From: an uncultured Lachnospiraceae bacterium | GTDB taxonomy: Bacteria > Bacillota > Clostridia > Lachnospirales > Lachnospiraceae | DNA length: 64,000 nucleotides | NCBI GenBank assembly: GCA_951802115.1 | Contig: CATOPL010000003.1 | Coordinates: forward strand, 1-64,000 | Reading direction: 5' to 3' | Part shown: positions 8,192 to 17,049 of the stretch, one piece after another | How positions within the stretch are numbered: position 1 is the first letter of the stretch | Layout: each line of letters starts with the position of its first letter | Translations under genes and position numbers: made by a program | Notes under the pieces: generated by a model | The model's database searches: none | Told to the model about the DNA's origin: nothing | What the model saw: the letters and a program-made list of their open reading frames with translations, nothing else

Positions 8192-8926
8192 ATGGTACGT
8201 CTGAATAAATATATGAGTGAGGCAGGAATCTGTTCCAGAAGAGAAGCAGACCGTCTGATCGAATCAGGGAGAGTGACGGTAGATGGTGTACCGGCGCATC
8301 CCGGAATGCAGATTCTTGACGGGCAGATGGTTTTTCTGGACGGAAAGGCCGTATTGCGGGACGAAAAAGAACAGACCATACTTCTGGCTGTCAATAAACC
8401 AAGAGGGATTGTATGCACAGAGGTAAGCCAGGGAAACGATACCAATATCATTGAGTACCTGAATTATCCCCGACGCATTACGTATGCGGGAAGACTGGAC
8501 AAAGAATCGGAAGGGCTTCTTTTGATGACCAATCGTGGAGATATCATCAATAAAATGATGAAAGGTTCTCATGGTCACGAGAAAGAGTATGAGGTGGTGA
8601 CCGACCGGACGTTTAGCGATCGTTTTTTAGAAGACCTGGCTGCGGGAGTTTATCTGCATGAACTGGGGGTGACGACCAGGCCCTGCAGGACAGAACGTCT
8701 GGGAAAGCGGAAATTCAGGATTGTTCTGACGCAGGGATTAAACCGGCAGATCCGCAGAATGTGCAAAGAACTTGGGTTCCATGTGCAGGAGATAAAAAGA
8801 GTACGGATTATGAACATCAGGCTGGGACATTTGAAAACAGGTTCCTGGAGAAATGTCACGGAAGAAGAACTGTCGGAGCTTTTGCGGCTTCTTGAAGAGG
8901 AGAAGCCTGCAGATATGGAAAATTAA
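8192..8926 (+). CDS. 23S rRNA pseudouridine synthase, RluF/RsuA type
   Basis: 244 residues from the chosen start. The S4 RNA-binding domain is N-terminal (LNKYMSEAGICSRREADRLI). The RsuA/RluF-type catalytic domain carries GRLDKESEGLLL with catalytic Asp103, and QGLNRQIRRMCKELG follows. The family converts a specific uridine in 23S (RluF, RluB) or 16S (RsuA) rRNA to pseudouridine; the sequence resembles RluF most, but the site is not proven. ATG 8192 was preferred over the 8147 ATG because the S4 domain begins right after it and GGGAG lies 11 bases upstream. Confidence 0.9.
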   Translation: MVRLNKYMSEAGICSRREADRLIESGRVTVDGVPAHPGMQILDGQMVFLDGKAVLRDEKEQTILLAVNKPRGIVCTEVSQGNDTNIIEYLNYPRRITYAGRLDKESEGLLLMTNRGDIINKMMKGSHGHEKEYEVVTDRTFSDRFLEDLAAGVYLHELGVTTRPCRTERLGKRKFRIVLTQGLNRQIRRMCKELGFHVQEIKRVRIMNIRLGHLKTGSWRNVTEEELSELLRLLEEEKPADMEN

Positions 8927-8943
8927 TCAAAAAAGGATCAGTG

Positions 8944-10911
8944 ATGAAGCAGATGAGACGCATGAAAGAGTTGACAGAAAAGCTCAAAGAAGCATCAAAA
9001 GCGTATTACCAGGAAGACAGAGAGATCATGAGCAATCTGGAATACGACAGGCTTTATGATGAACTGGAGGCACTGGAGAAGGAAACAGGAATTGTCCTGG
9101 CCGGCAGTCCTACCATTACCGTAGGTTATGAAGCGGTGGACGAGCTTCCCAAAGAGCGGCATGAGACGCCGATGCTTTCTCTGGATAAGACAAAAGACAC
9201 AGAGGAATTTGCAAAGTTTGCCGGAGAGCATGAGGTTTTGATTTCCTGGAAGCTGGATGGTCTGACGATCGTATTGACCTATGAGGACGGTGAACTTTCA
9301 AAAGCAGTTACCCGTGGAAACGGCGAAGTGGGTGAAGTGATCACCAATAATGCCAGGGTATTCTGTAATGTGCCGCTGTCAATCCCATATAAAGGAGAAT
9401 TAATTCTGCGGGGGGAAGCGGTAATTCGCTATTCGGATTTTGAGAAAATCAATGCCGAAATTGCGGAAGAGTCGGCAAAGTATAAGAATCCCCGCAATCT
9501 GTGCAGTGGTTCCGTCCGTCAGCTGAACAATGAAATCACGGCAAGAAGGAACGTGTATTTTTACGCCTTTTCCCTGGTGCGTGCTGCGGGAGTAGACTTT
9601 GGAAATTCCAGGGACCGGCAGTTTCAGTGGTTAAAGAGTCAGGGTTTTGATGTAGTGGAATACAAGAAGGTGACAGGCGTTCAGGTTCCCGAGGCGGTGA
9701 AGGAATTCTCAGATGCAGCAGCAGACAGCGATCTGCCGTCGGACGGTCTGGTCAGTACTTACGATGATATTGCATATGGGCAGTCTCTTGGAAGGACGGC
9801 GAAATTTCCAAGAGATTCGTATGCGTTTAAATGGCAGGATGAGCTTCGGGAAACCTCTTTAAAAGAAATCGAATGGAGTCCCTCAAGAACAGGCCTTATT
9901 AATCCGGTGGCAATTTTTGAGCCGGTAGAACTGGAAGGTACTACAGTCAGCCGCGCTTCCGTCCATAATGTCAGCATTTTGAAGGCTCTGAAGCTTGGAA
10001 TCGGGGATACGATTACGGTCTATAAAGCTAATATGATCATACCACAGATTGCGGAAAACCTGACAGGAAGCGGGACGGTACAGATTCCGGACAGGTGCCC
10101 GGTATGCAGCGGACCAACCAGCATCCGAAAAGTGAATGAGGTGGAATCTCTTTACTGTGCCAATCCGGACTGCCAGGCGAAAAAGCTGAAGGCATTTACA
10201 CTGTTTGTAAGCAGAGATGCCATGAATATTGACGGTCTGTCAGAAATGACGCTGGAAAAATTTATTGGTTCAGGATATGTGCGTGAGTATGCGGATCTAT
10301 TTCATCTGGATCGCTATCGGAATGAGATTGTGGAGATGGAAGGATTTGGAAAGAGATCTTATCAGAAACTGGCAGAAAGTCTGGAAAAAGCGCGTCATAC
10401 GACGCTGCCAAGACTGGTGTACAGCCTTGGAATTCCCAATATAGGAGTCGCCAACGCCAAAGTACTCTGCAGAGAGTATGGATATGATCTGGCACGGCTG
10501 CGTGCGGCGGGAGCAGAAGAATTAAGCGAGATTCCAGGAGTGGGCGGCGTAATCGGTGCCAGCGTAGAAGAATACTTCGCTGATACAGAACATAACCGCT
10601 GGCTGGATGAGCTTTTGAAAGAACTGGATATTCAGACGGAAATGGCAGATGAAACAGAACTTACACTGTCCGGAAAAACGTTTGTCATTACCGGCAGCCT
10701 TCAGCAGTTTGAAAACAGAAATGAACTCAAAAATCTGATAGAATCCAGGGGGGGAAAAGTAACAGGGAGTGTCACATCAAAGACGGACTGCCTGATCAAC
10801 AATGATACTATGTCTGTTTCCTCCAAAAACAAGAAGGCAAAAGAACTGGGAGTGGAGATTATTTCCGAGCAGGATTTTCTGGATCGTTTTATAAAAAATG
10901 ATCATGCTTGA
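8944..10911 (+). CDS. ligA: NAD-dependent DNA ligase LigA
   Basis: 655 residues, close to the usual 670. Domains in order: Ia NAD-binding (YYQEDREIMS...YDRLYDEL), the adenylation domain with catalytic Lys103 in SWKLDGLT, the OB fold, a four-Cys zinc finger (CPVC ... CANPDC), helix-hairpin-helix repeats near 450-560, and a C-terminal BRCT domain starting at LSGKTFVITGSLQ. It seals nicks in replication and repair. Motif I reads KLDG and the following motif GNGEVGE rather than the usual GDGxxGE, a divergent subtype. AAGGAT lies seven bases upstream of ATG 8944; an in-frame GTG at 8941 is less likely. Confidence 0.95.
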   Translation: MKQMRRMKELTEKLKEASKAYYQEDREIMSNLEYDRLYDELEALEKETGIVLAGSPTITVGYEAVDELPKERHETPMLSLDKTKDTEEFAKFAGEHEVLISWKLDGLTIVLTYEDGELSKAVTRGNGEVGEVITNNARVFCNVPLSIPYKGELILRGEAVIRYSDFEKINAEIAEESAKYKNPRNLCSGSVRQLNNEITARRNVYFYAFSLVRAAGVDFGNSRDRQFQWLKSQGFDVVEYKKVTGVQVPEAVKEFSDAAADSDLPSDGLVSTYDDIAYGQSLGRTAKFPRDSYAFKWQDELRETSLKEIEWSPSRTGLINPVAIFEPVELEGTTVSRASVHNVSILKALKLGIGDTITVYKANMIIPQIAENLTGSGTVQIPDRCPVCSGPTSIRKVNEVESLYCANPDCQAKKLKAFTLFVSRDAMNIDGLSEMTLEKFIGSGYVREYADLFHLDRYRNEIVEMEGFGKRSYQKLAESLEKARHTTLPRLVYSLGIPNIGVANAKVLCREYGYDLARLRAAGAEELSEIPGVGGVIGASVEEYFADTEHNRWLDELLKELDIQTEMADETELTLSGKTFVITGSLQQFENRNELKNLIESRGGKVTGSVTSKTDCLINNDTMSVSSKNKKAKELGVEIISEQDFLDRFIKNDHA

Positions 10912-11026
10912 AAGCCACGTGGGCATTATTGAATAAATTGCGTACATTTGACAGAAAATTATCCCAGTAAAAGTGGGGGATAAAAGATTACGAAAGTACT
11001 TTTATACAATCAGGAGGATAAAGTGT

Positions 11027-11833
11027 ATGGAATGGGATATGTTAGAGAAACTGTTTCCTAAAATATTAAGCGGAGGAATGTCGATCATATGGTCGCTTGC
11101 CTGTCTGTTTATCGGAGTGAAAGTGATTAACTTTCTCAGAAAACTGCTACGAGGTGCTCTTGAGCGTTCGAATGTGGATACAGGAGTAGCGCAGTTTCTG
11201 GATGCACTGGTGAAATTTACCGCTTATGCAGTACTGATTCTGGCGCTGCTGGCCAGATTCGGTATACAGACGACGTCTTTCATCACACTGCTTGGATCGG
11301 CCGGAGTAGCGATCGGTCTGTCTTTGCAGGGGAGCCTTGCTAATTTTGCAGGTGGTATTTTAATCCTGGTATTAAAACCATTTGTTGTAGGAGATTACAT
11401 CAGCGCCTGCGGGTGCGAGGGAACGGTGACAGAGATTTCTCTTTTTTCCACCACGCTGCATTCGGCAGATAACCGCAACGTCGTCATTCCAAACGGAACG
11501 CTTTCCAACAGCAATATTATTGATTACTCGGCGAACGAGACGCGCAGAGTGGATATGAGCGTCGATGTGGCGTATAATTCAGATCTGAAGCATGCAAGAC
11601 GCGTGATTGAAGAAATATTGGACAAGGATGAAAAAATATTAAAAGAACCGTCTTATGTAGTCGCTGTTGATCAACTCGGCGACAGCGGGATCACAATATT
11701 GATTCGTCCCTGGGTGAAGACGGAAGATTACTGGGAGGTGAAATGGCGGACGCTGGAACAGGTTCATAACCGCCTGAATGAAGAAAATATTGATATTCCG
11801 TTCCCGCAGATGACCATACATATGGAAAACTGA
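11027..11833 (+). CDS. mscS: Small-conductance mechanosensitive channel (MscS family)
   Basis: 268 residues with three transmembrane helices: about 12-35, 57-78 and the pore helix TM3 near 85-115 (LLGSAGVAIGLSLQGSLANFAGG). The cytoplasmic beta domain follows (FVVGDYISACGCEGTVTEISLFSTTL, then VVIPNGTLSNSNIIDYS). MscS opens under membrane tension to release solutes in hypo-osmotic shock. ATG 11027 was chosen because AGGAGG at 11012-11017 is ideally placed; the earlier in-frame start adds a basic stretch and lacks a ribosome binding site. Confidence 0.93.
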   Translation: MEWDMLEKLFPKILSGGMSIIWSLACLFIGVKVINFLRKLLRGALERSNVDTGVAQFLDALVKFTAYAVLILALLARFGIQTTSFITLLGSAGVAIGLSLQGSLANFAGGILILVLKPFVVGDYISACGCEGTVTEISLFSTTLHSADNRNVVIPNGTLSNSNIIDYSANETRRVDMSVDVAYNSDLKHARRVIEEILDKDEKILKEPSYVVAVDQLGDSGITILIRPWVKTEDYWEVKWRTLEQVHNRLNEENIDIPFPQMTIHMEN

Positions 11834-11854
11834 TCGCTACACGGGTATCAGATA

Positions 11855-11904
11855 AAAGAGGTTGCCGCAGAATGCACATGTTCCTGTTCTGCGGCAGCCT
11901 CTTT
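11855..11904. terminator. Bidirectional terminator between mscS and the DUF362 gene
   Basis: The 18-base arm 11855-11872 (AAAGAGG..CAGAA) pairs with 11887-11904 (TTCTG..CTCTTT) with one wobble pair. The AAA/TTT flanks serve both convergent genes. Confidence 0.8.
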
Positions 11905-11919
11905 GCTGTATAATCCTGT

Positions 11920-13032
11920 TTAATTCACATGGATCAGTTCATATTCGTCGGTTCCAATACCGATCTTTTTTGCATGTTCAATGCAGCATTTCCAGTTTGT
12001 ATCCGGGAAAACGGAAGTAAAATGATCATCTATGTAAGGACGACCGGAATCTTCAAGGGCACTGCCTTTGATCGGTTCCTGGGAGTTGACGGCATGAATA
12101 CATGCCATATCCAGCGCAACCGGATCGAAAGATGCGAACATACCTACATCCGGTACGATAGGCAGGTCATTTTCTGCATGGCAGTCGCAGTAAGGAGAAA
12201 CATCTATTACAAAGCTGATATGGAAATGAGGTCTTCCGTCCAGTACGGCTTTGCTGTATTCTGCAATTTTGTAGTTCAGCACTTCGTTCGCTTCATCCTG
12301 CGCAGGACTGACCGCATCTTTTGGACAGGCACCGATACAGCGTCCGCAGCCGACGCATTTATTCAAATCAATAGCGGCTTTTTTGTCGGTGATAGAGGGC
12401 GCATCATGCGCACAGATTTTGATACACTGTCCGCAGCCGACACACAGCTCCTGATTTACATAAGGCTTGCCTGCGGAATGCATTTCCATTTTGCCTGCAC
12501 GGGAGCCGCAGCCCATACCGATGTTTTTCAGAGCTCCGCCGTAGCCGGCAGCTTCGTGGCCTTTGAAATGATTCATAGAAATAAAAACATCTGCATCCAT
12601 GATGGCCTGCCCGATTTTTGCTTCTTTTACATATTCGCCGCCATTTACCGGAATATAGACGTCGTCGGTTCCCTTCAGTCCATCGGCAATCAGCACATGG
12701 CAGCCGGTGTTGTACGGATTGAATCCGTTCTGGTAAGCGCTCTCGATGTGATCGAGGGCATTTTTACGTCCGCCTACATACAGTGTATTGCAGTCTGTCA
12801 GGAATGGCTTTCCGCCCAGATATTTGATCATATCCACAACTGTGCGTGCGTAGTTCGGACGAAGATAGGCCAGATTGCCCGGTTCGCCGAAATGTATTTT
12901 TATCGCAACGTATTTGTCTTCCAGATCCATGGTTGGAAGTCCGGCTTTTCGGAGAAGACGCTCCAGTTTTGTCTGCAGGGTATCGCCGAGTTTGACTCGG
13001 AGATTTGTGTAATATACTTTTGATTTTTCCAT
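11920..13032 (-). CDS. DUF362 domain protein with 2x[4Fe-4S] ferredoxin insert
   Basis: 370 residues. A DUF362 domain (KIHFGEPGNLAYLRP, then SMNHFKGHEAAGYGGALKNIGMG) is followed by two [4Fe-4S] motifs, CVGCGQCIKICAHD and CVGCGRCIGACPKD, at about 195-240. The remainder of DUF362 continues after them (FASFDPVALDMAC). Members are cytoplasmic electron-transfer proteins of undefined substrate, widespread in anaerobes. AGGAGG sits seven bases before the ATG. The gene is monocistronic and divergent from the methyltransferase locus. Residues around the ferredoxin motifs are intact. Confidence 0.88.
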   Translation of the reverse strand: MEKSKVYYTNLRVKLGDTLQTKLERLLRKAGLPTMDLEDKYVAIKIHFGEPGNLAYLRPNYARTVVDMIKYLGGKPFLTDCNTLYVGGRKNALDHIESAYQNGFNPYNTGCHVLIADGLKGTDDVYIPVNGGEYVKEAKIGQAIMDADVFISMNHFKGHEAAGYGGALKNIGMGCGSRAGKMEMHSAGKPYVNQELCVGCGQCIKICAHDAPSITDKKAAIDLNKCVGCGRCIGACPKDAVSPAQDEANEVLNYKIAEYSKAVLDGRPHFHISFVIDVSPYCDCHAENDLPIVPDVGMFASFDPVALDMACIHAVNSQEPIKGSALEDSGRPYIDDHFTSVFPDTNWKCCIEHAKKIGIGTDEYELIHVN

Positions 13033-13143
13033 CAGATAACCTCCTGATTACGTAGTTTTGTGCTCCCCTGTTCACGGAACGGAGGATGTGATCACTGGAT
13101 AAGGGTGACTGTTCGTGCCTTTTCCAAGTAATGGTATGATGAC

Positions 13144-13172
13144 AGTATAAAGGGTTGTACAGAAACTGTCAA
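13144..13172 (-). promoter_or_regulatory. Promoter for the DUF362/ferredoxin gene
   Basis: On the minus strand TTGACA (13172-13167) and TATACT (13149-13144) are exactly 17 bases apart. The transcript would have a leader of about 105 bases. Confidence 0.65.
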
Positions 13173-13261
13173 ATATATTTCTGCTTGTCGTTTGGCAGTA
13201 TTTTATACAGCATTTTTCCGGAGAAAAAGTTGTCATAAATCATACAAAGGGTTAGACGTCA

Positions 13262-13317
13262 GGGGATAAAAATATCCCCCTACCCGGCTTGTGCAGGGTT
13301 TGAGCGGATATTATAAT
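13262..13317 (+). promoter_or_regulatory. Operator/promoter site 1 of the LysR-methyltransferase-importer regulon
   Basis: A perfect inverted repeat GGGGATA-AAAA-TATCCCC lies at 13262-13279. The right arm begins a 21-base element (13273-13293: TATCCCCC, TACC, CGGCTTGTG) that also occurs at 16017 and 21150. The -35 TTGTGC (13289-13294) overlaps its end; TATAAT (13312-13317) follows after 17 bases. The methyltransferase start is at 13354. Confidence 0.7.
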
Positions 13318-13353
13318 TTATAATATAGAATTTTGAGGAATGAGGATAAACGG

Positions 13354-14136
13354 ATGTTGCTATCGCAGATTGAAAGCTACTGGACAAAAAGAGCTCAGGG
13401 ATATTCAGAGGTCAACCGTCATGAACTTGCTACAGGACAGGATCAGATCTGGTTTCAGGAGATCAGAAAACATCTGCCAAAGGAAAAGAATCTGAAGATT
13501 CTGGATGTAGGGACAGGCCCGGGCTTTTTTGCAATTCTGCTGGCCGAACAGGGTTATGACGTGACGGCGGTAGATTATACAGAGGCCATGCTCAGTCAGG
13601 CAAAATATAATGCGGGAACTCTGGCAGAATGGATCCATTTTCAACGAATGGACGCACAAAAGCTGGAATTTGCGGATGAGACGTTTGATGTGGTAATTTC
13701 GCGCAATCTGACCTGGAATCTGGAAGAGCCGGAAAAGGCATATGCAGAATGGCTGCGGGTATTGAAAGAAGGGGGAAAGCTTCTGAACTTCGATGCGAAC
13801 TGGTACCATCATCTGTTTGATGAAGGGAAACGCAGAGCCTATGAACAGGATCGGGAAAAGGTGGAGACTCTGCAGATGGAAGACCATTATACGTGTACCG
13901 ATATTGACGCCATGGAAGAGATTGCCAGACAGGTTCCCATGAGTCAGATGATGCGTCCGGCCTGGGATATTCAGACGCTGAAAAGCTGTGCAGGAGAACA
14001 GGTTGAGGCGGATGAAAGCGTGTGGGAGCGCGTCTGGGATCTGACGGAAAAGGTAAATTATGCGTCGACTCCGCTGTTTCTGGTCAGCGCGGTAAAAGGG
14101 CGGTCAGCAGGCAGCCGGGCAGCCAGAACAGCCTGA
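13354..14136 (+). CDS. Class I SAM-dependent methyltransferase 1
   Basis: 260 residues. Rossmann-type motif I is ILDVGTGPGFFAILLA near 51-66, the acidic post-I loop is TAVDYTEAML, motif II DVVISRN and motif III LKEGGKLLNFDANWYHHLFD. The substrate is unknown; the protein is soluble. A second, clearly paralogous methyltransferase follows the LysR gene, sharing GTGPGFFAI, W-N-x-E-x-P and FDANWY. ATG 13354 with GAGG eight bases upstream was chosen over the upstream TTG. It is the first gene of the regulon, so a small-molecule substrate linked to the ABC importers is a reasonable inference only. Confidence 0.85.
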   Translation: MLLSQIESYWTKRAQGYSEVNRHELATGQDQIWFQEIRKHLPKEKNLKILDVGTGPGFFAILLAEQGYDVTAVDYTEAMLSQAKYNAGTLAEWIHFQRMDAQKLEFADETFDVVISRNLTWNLEEPEKAYAEWLRVLKEGGKLLNFDANWYHHLFDEGKRRAYEQDREKVETLQMEDHYTCTDIDAMEEIARQVPMSQMMRPAWDIQTLKSCAGEQVEADESVWERVWDLTEKVNYASTPLFLVSAVKGRSAGSRAARTA

Positions 14137-14148
14137 CGGAGAACGGTT

Positions 14149-15069
14149 ATGATTGAGACAAAACAGCTTCAATATCTGATTGTGTGCGCGGATCTTCAGT
14201 CTTTTAGCAAGGCGGCGGACGTTTTATATACCTCGCAGCCGAATGTCAGTAAAGTCATACAGTCTCTGGAGCGGGAACTTGGTTTTTCTCTTTTTGAACG
14301 TAAAAACCGGGGAATCAGGCTGACAAAGAGAGGGAAGCATGTGTATGAATATGCATGCAGGACGATAGAAAACGTCAATCAGCTGGCGGCATTTGCCAGG
14401 ACGGATGGTAAAGAGGAACTTTTAATCGCCTGCAATCCAAGTTCATGGATGGCAGCGTGTTTTACCGCATTTTATAAGGAGTATCAGAATCGTAACATCA
14501 GTTATCATATCATGACTGCCAGTACGGAAGATGTGATCAGGCGATGCGCCGACGGACTTTCCGATGTGGGATTTATCCATCTGATGGAAACGCAGATGCT
14601 GTCCTTTCTGTATAAGCTGGAGCGAAAACGTCTGAAATTCACGGAATTGAAGCGGGTCAGGGCCATGCTTTATTTTGGCAGGCACAATCCTATGGGCAGA
14701 AAAATGTCTGTAGAAGAGATTCCTATGGAAAAGGTGCATCTGGTACAATGCTATGAGGATGAATTTACACTGGATCACTCCTGGGATATTTTCCGGCAGG
14801 GCCAGGGAGAGATCGTGGACGCACAGGTGGATGTGGTTACAAACAGCGATTATGTGATGAATGAGCTGCTTCGGAATACAAATCTTGGGAATATCAGCGG
14901 TGCCTATCTGGGACCGGAAGAAGAATCTCAGGGATATCCGGGATTTTCACTTTACGGTGGCGAGGAACCGGTCATCTTTGGATATCTTACGAAAAAGGAA
15001 GAGAATCCAGGGGAACTGGCAGAGGAGTTTATAGCGTTTGTGAGAAGACGGCTGGAGCAGAAAAAATAA
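14149..15069 (+). CDS. LysR family transcriptional regulator
   Basis: 306 residues. The N-terminal winged HTH is typical (LQYLIVCADLQSFSKAA ... TSQPNVSKVIQSLERELG, about 6-60) and is followed by FERKNRGIRLTKRGK. The C-terminal two-lobed effector domain spans about 88-300. It sits between the two methyltransferase genes in the same direction, starting 12 bases after the first with GGAG in place. This is an unusual co-directional position for a LysR gene, which is commonly divergent from its target. It is the obvious candidate to bind the 21-base element shared by three promoters here. The co-inducer is unknown. Confidence 0.92.
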   Translation: MIETKQLQYLIVCADLQSFSKAADVLYTSQPNVSKVIQSLERELGFSLFERKNRGIRLTKRGKHVYEYACRTIENVNQLAAFARTDGKEELLIACNPSSWMAACFTAFYKEYQNRNISYHIMTASTEDVIRRCADGLSDVGFIHLMETQMLSFLYKLERKRLKFTELKRVRAMLYFGRHNPMGRKMSVEEIPMEKVHLVQCYEDEFTLDHSWDIFRQGQGEIVDAQVDVVTNSDYVMNELLRNTNLGNISGAYLGPEEESQGYPGFSLYGGEEPVIFGYLTKKEENPGELAEEFIAFVRRRLEQKK

Positions 15070-15095
15070 AAACAAAACCGGGAGGAAGAAATTAT

Positions 15096-15911
15096 ATGGA
15101 GAGCATACTGGAAGCTGCCGGATTGCCGGCTACGTCAAAGGAGCAGCCGGGAAAAGTACTGGACGGATTAAAGTCTTATTGGGGTGTACGTTCTACCAGC
15201 TATTCCAGGCAGAATATTGAGGAACTGAACAACTGGAAAAAGGATGTGTGGAGAGAACTGATTCTTCAGTACGCTCCTCAGAAGGAATATCTGCGTGTTC
15301 TTGATGTGGGAACCGGCCCTGGATTCTTCGCGATCAATCTGGCTCTGGCCGGATGCCGGACAAGTGCGGTTGATGTGACGGAGGAAATGCTGGAACATGC
15401 AAAGGAGAATGCGAATGCTTATGGAGCAGAGGCGGAATTTCTTTTGTATGACGGGGAACATCTGCCATTTGCAGATGGAAGTTTTGATCTGGTGGTTTCC
15501 CGGAATGTATTGTGGAATATGGAGAAGCCGGCAGGAGCGCTTGCGGAATGGAGGCGTGTTTTAACCTCCGGTGGCCGCATGGTTTATTTTGACGCCAACT
15601 GGTATCTGTATTTGTTTGATGCGGAGCAAAAGGCGCGTCATGACGCCGCTCATGAAAACTACCGCCGGCGTTATCCGGATGCCGTGCATGACAAGATCGG
15701 CAGCGAACGGGCCCGGTTTCTGGAAAATATCGCCCGGACTCTTCCACTGTCAAAAGAACAGCGGCCGCAATGGGATGAAGACAGATTAAGAGAAATGGGA
15801 ATGGAAGTTGTGAAGGTACTGCAGAATGCAGGGGATCTGGTGTGGGATGAGGAAGAAAAAACTCATGAAGCGGCGACGCCGTTATTTATGATCTGTGCAG
15901 AAAAAAGATAG
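15096..15911 (+). CDS. Class I SAM-dependent methyltransferase 2
   Basis: 271 residues, paralogous to the methyltransferase at 13354. Motif I reads VLDVGTGPGFFAINLA, followed by SAVDVTEEML, DLVVSRNVLWNMEKP and MVYFDANWYLYLFD. Relative to the paralogue it has an extra N-terminal 20 residues. GGGAGG lies a suitable distance before the ATG. It closes the LysR-methyltransferase transcription unit; the next promoter (site 2) begins about 60 bases after its stop. Two related methyltransferases suggest sequential or alternative modification of related substrates; no substrate can be read from sequence. Confidence 0.85.
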   Translation: MESILEAAGLPATSKEQPGKVLDGLKSYWGVRSTSYSRQNIEELNNWKKDVWRELILQYAPQKEYLRVLDVGTGPGFFAINLALAGCRTSAVDVTEEMLEHAKENANAYGAEAEFLLYDGEHLPFADGSFDLVVSRNVLWNMEKPAGALAEWRRVLTSGGRMVYFDANWYLYLFDAEQKARHDAAHENYRRRYPDAVHDKIGSERARFLENIARTLPLSKEQRPQWDEDRLREMGMEVVKVLQNAGDLVWDEEEKTHEAATPLFMICAEKR

Positions 15912-15974
15912 AGCTTTGAATCACGCCACAGTTTGCCGGCAGGAATATAAGGAAACAGAAGCTATACCCTTACT

Positions 15975-16060
15975 ATAACAAAACGGAATAGAACCATAAC
16001 AAACCGGAATGATCAGTATCCCCCCTGCGGGCTTGTAGGTTGTTCCGGTTTTTATATAAT
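15975..16060 (+). promoter_or_regulatory. Operator/promoter site 2, upstream of importer I
   Basis: Two copies of ATAACAAAMCGGAAT (15975-15989 and 15996-16010) are 21 bases apart, two helical turns. They are followed by the conserved element at 16017-16037 (TATCCCCCC, TGCG, GGCTTGTA). The -35 TTGTAG (16033-16038) overlaps the element, and TATAAT is at 16055-16060 after a 16-base spacer. Importer I starts at 16099. Confidence 0.7.
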
Positions 16061-16098
16061 GAAAGATGGAAATTTTAACAGGACAAAGGTGAAGACAG

Positions 16099-17049
16099 AT
16101 GAAAAGATATATCATGAAGAGGCTTCTTCAGCTGATTCCGATTCTGCTTGGGATCACTCTGCTATCTTTCCTGCTTATGAACACAGGAACTGCGGATGCC
16201 GTTGATGTGATGGAGAGCAATACCGGAGGCGTCATGTCGGAGGCGGAAAAAGATGCTCTTCGTGCAGAGCTGGGGCTTGACAGACCCCTGACAGAACGGT
16301 ATGCGGTCTGGCTCGGACGGACTGTACGGGGCGACATGGGAGAGTCTTTTGTATCCGGACAGCCGGTATTCGCAGTTTTTATATCCAAACTTCCGGCAAC
16401 CATTGCTTTGACGGTCAGTTCAATTTTTTTGACAATTTTTCTTTCAGTTCCGCTGGGGATTATTTCGGCTGTGAAACAGAATAAGATTACGGATTACGTC
16501 ATCCGGTTCTTAAGCTTTATCGGAAATTCACTGCCGAATTTTTTTGCATCGCTGCTTCTGATTTATATTTTTTCTCTGAAACTGAACCTGCTTCCGGTTA
16601 TGGGCAATCAAACAGACTGGAAGAGTATCATTCTGCCGACTTTGACGCTGACGCTGTCTATGGCATCCAAGTACACCAGGCAGGTGAGGGCCACCGTGCT
16701 GGAAGAACTGAATAAAGATTACGTACAGGGCGCCAGGGCAAGGGGAATCCGTGAAAAACGGATTCTGTACTGCAGCGTGCTTCGTACCTCCATGTTAACG
16801 ACAGTGACTCTCCTGGCGTTGTCTGTCGGGTCTTTACTGGGCGGTACGGCGATCGTAGAATCAATTTTTATGTGGGACGGCGTAGGCAGGATGGCGGTGG
16901 ATGCCGTTGCCATGCGGGATTATCCGGTAATTCAGGTATACGTCATCTGGATGGCGGTAATCTATGTGTGCATAAACCTTTTTACAGACATTGTCTATCG
17001 TTATCTGGATCCGAGAATTCGGCTGGGACAGGAGGACAGGCGGTCATGA
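16099..17049 (+). CDS. ABC importer I, permease 1 (NikB/DppB type)
   Basis: 316 residues with six predicted transmembrane helices, beginning MKRYIMKRLLQLIPILLGIT, the classical start of DppB/NikB permeases. The EAA loop is VLEELNKDYVQGARARGIREKR near 195-216, followed by LLGGTAIVESIFMWDGVG. It forms the membrane channel with the next gene. The family carries nickel or metallophore complexes, dipeptides and oligopeptides; the substrate cannot be assigned from the permease. It is first in an operon of four component genes plus the binding protein. Confidence 0.92.
   Translation: MKRYIMKRLLQLIPILLGITLLSFLLMNTGTADAVDVMESNTGGVMSEAEKDALRAELGLDRPLTERYAVWLGRTVRGDMGESFVSGQPVFAVFISKLPATIALTVSSIFLTIFLSVPLGIISAVKQNKITDYVIRFLSFIGNSLPNFFASLLLIYIFSLKLNLLPVMGNQTDWKSIILPTLTLTLSMASKYTRQVRATVLEELNKDYVQGARARGIREKRILYCSVLRTSMLTTVTLLALSVGSLLGGTAIVESIFMWDGVGRMAVDAVAMRDYPVIQVYVIWMAVIYVCINLFTDIVYRYLDPRIRLGQEDRRS

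Larger units (their letters stand above)
13033..13353. other. Divergent intergenic region, DUF362 gene / methyltransferase 1
   Basis: 320 bases with no gene. It holds the minus-strand promoter at 13144-13172 and the plus-strand promoter with its operator at 13262-13317. Nothing else was recognised. Confidence 0.6.

Noticed and set aside
10912..11026. TTGACA at about 10947 as mscS promoter
   Set aside because: No -10 box at acceptable spacing; left unannotated.
11929..13023. A 364-codon plus-strand open frame
   Set aside because: It is fully antisense to the DUF362/ferredoxin gene, whose clusters and ribosome binding site are clear. The peptide has no family signature.
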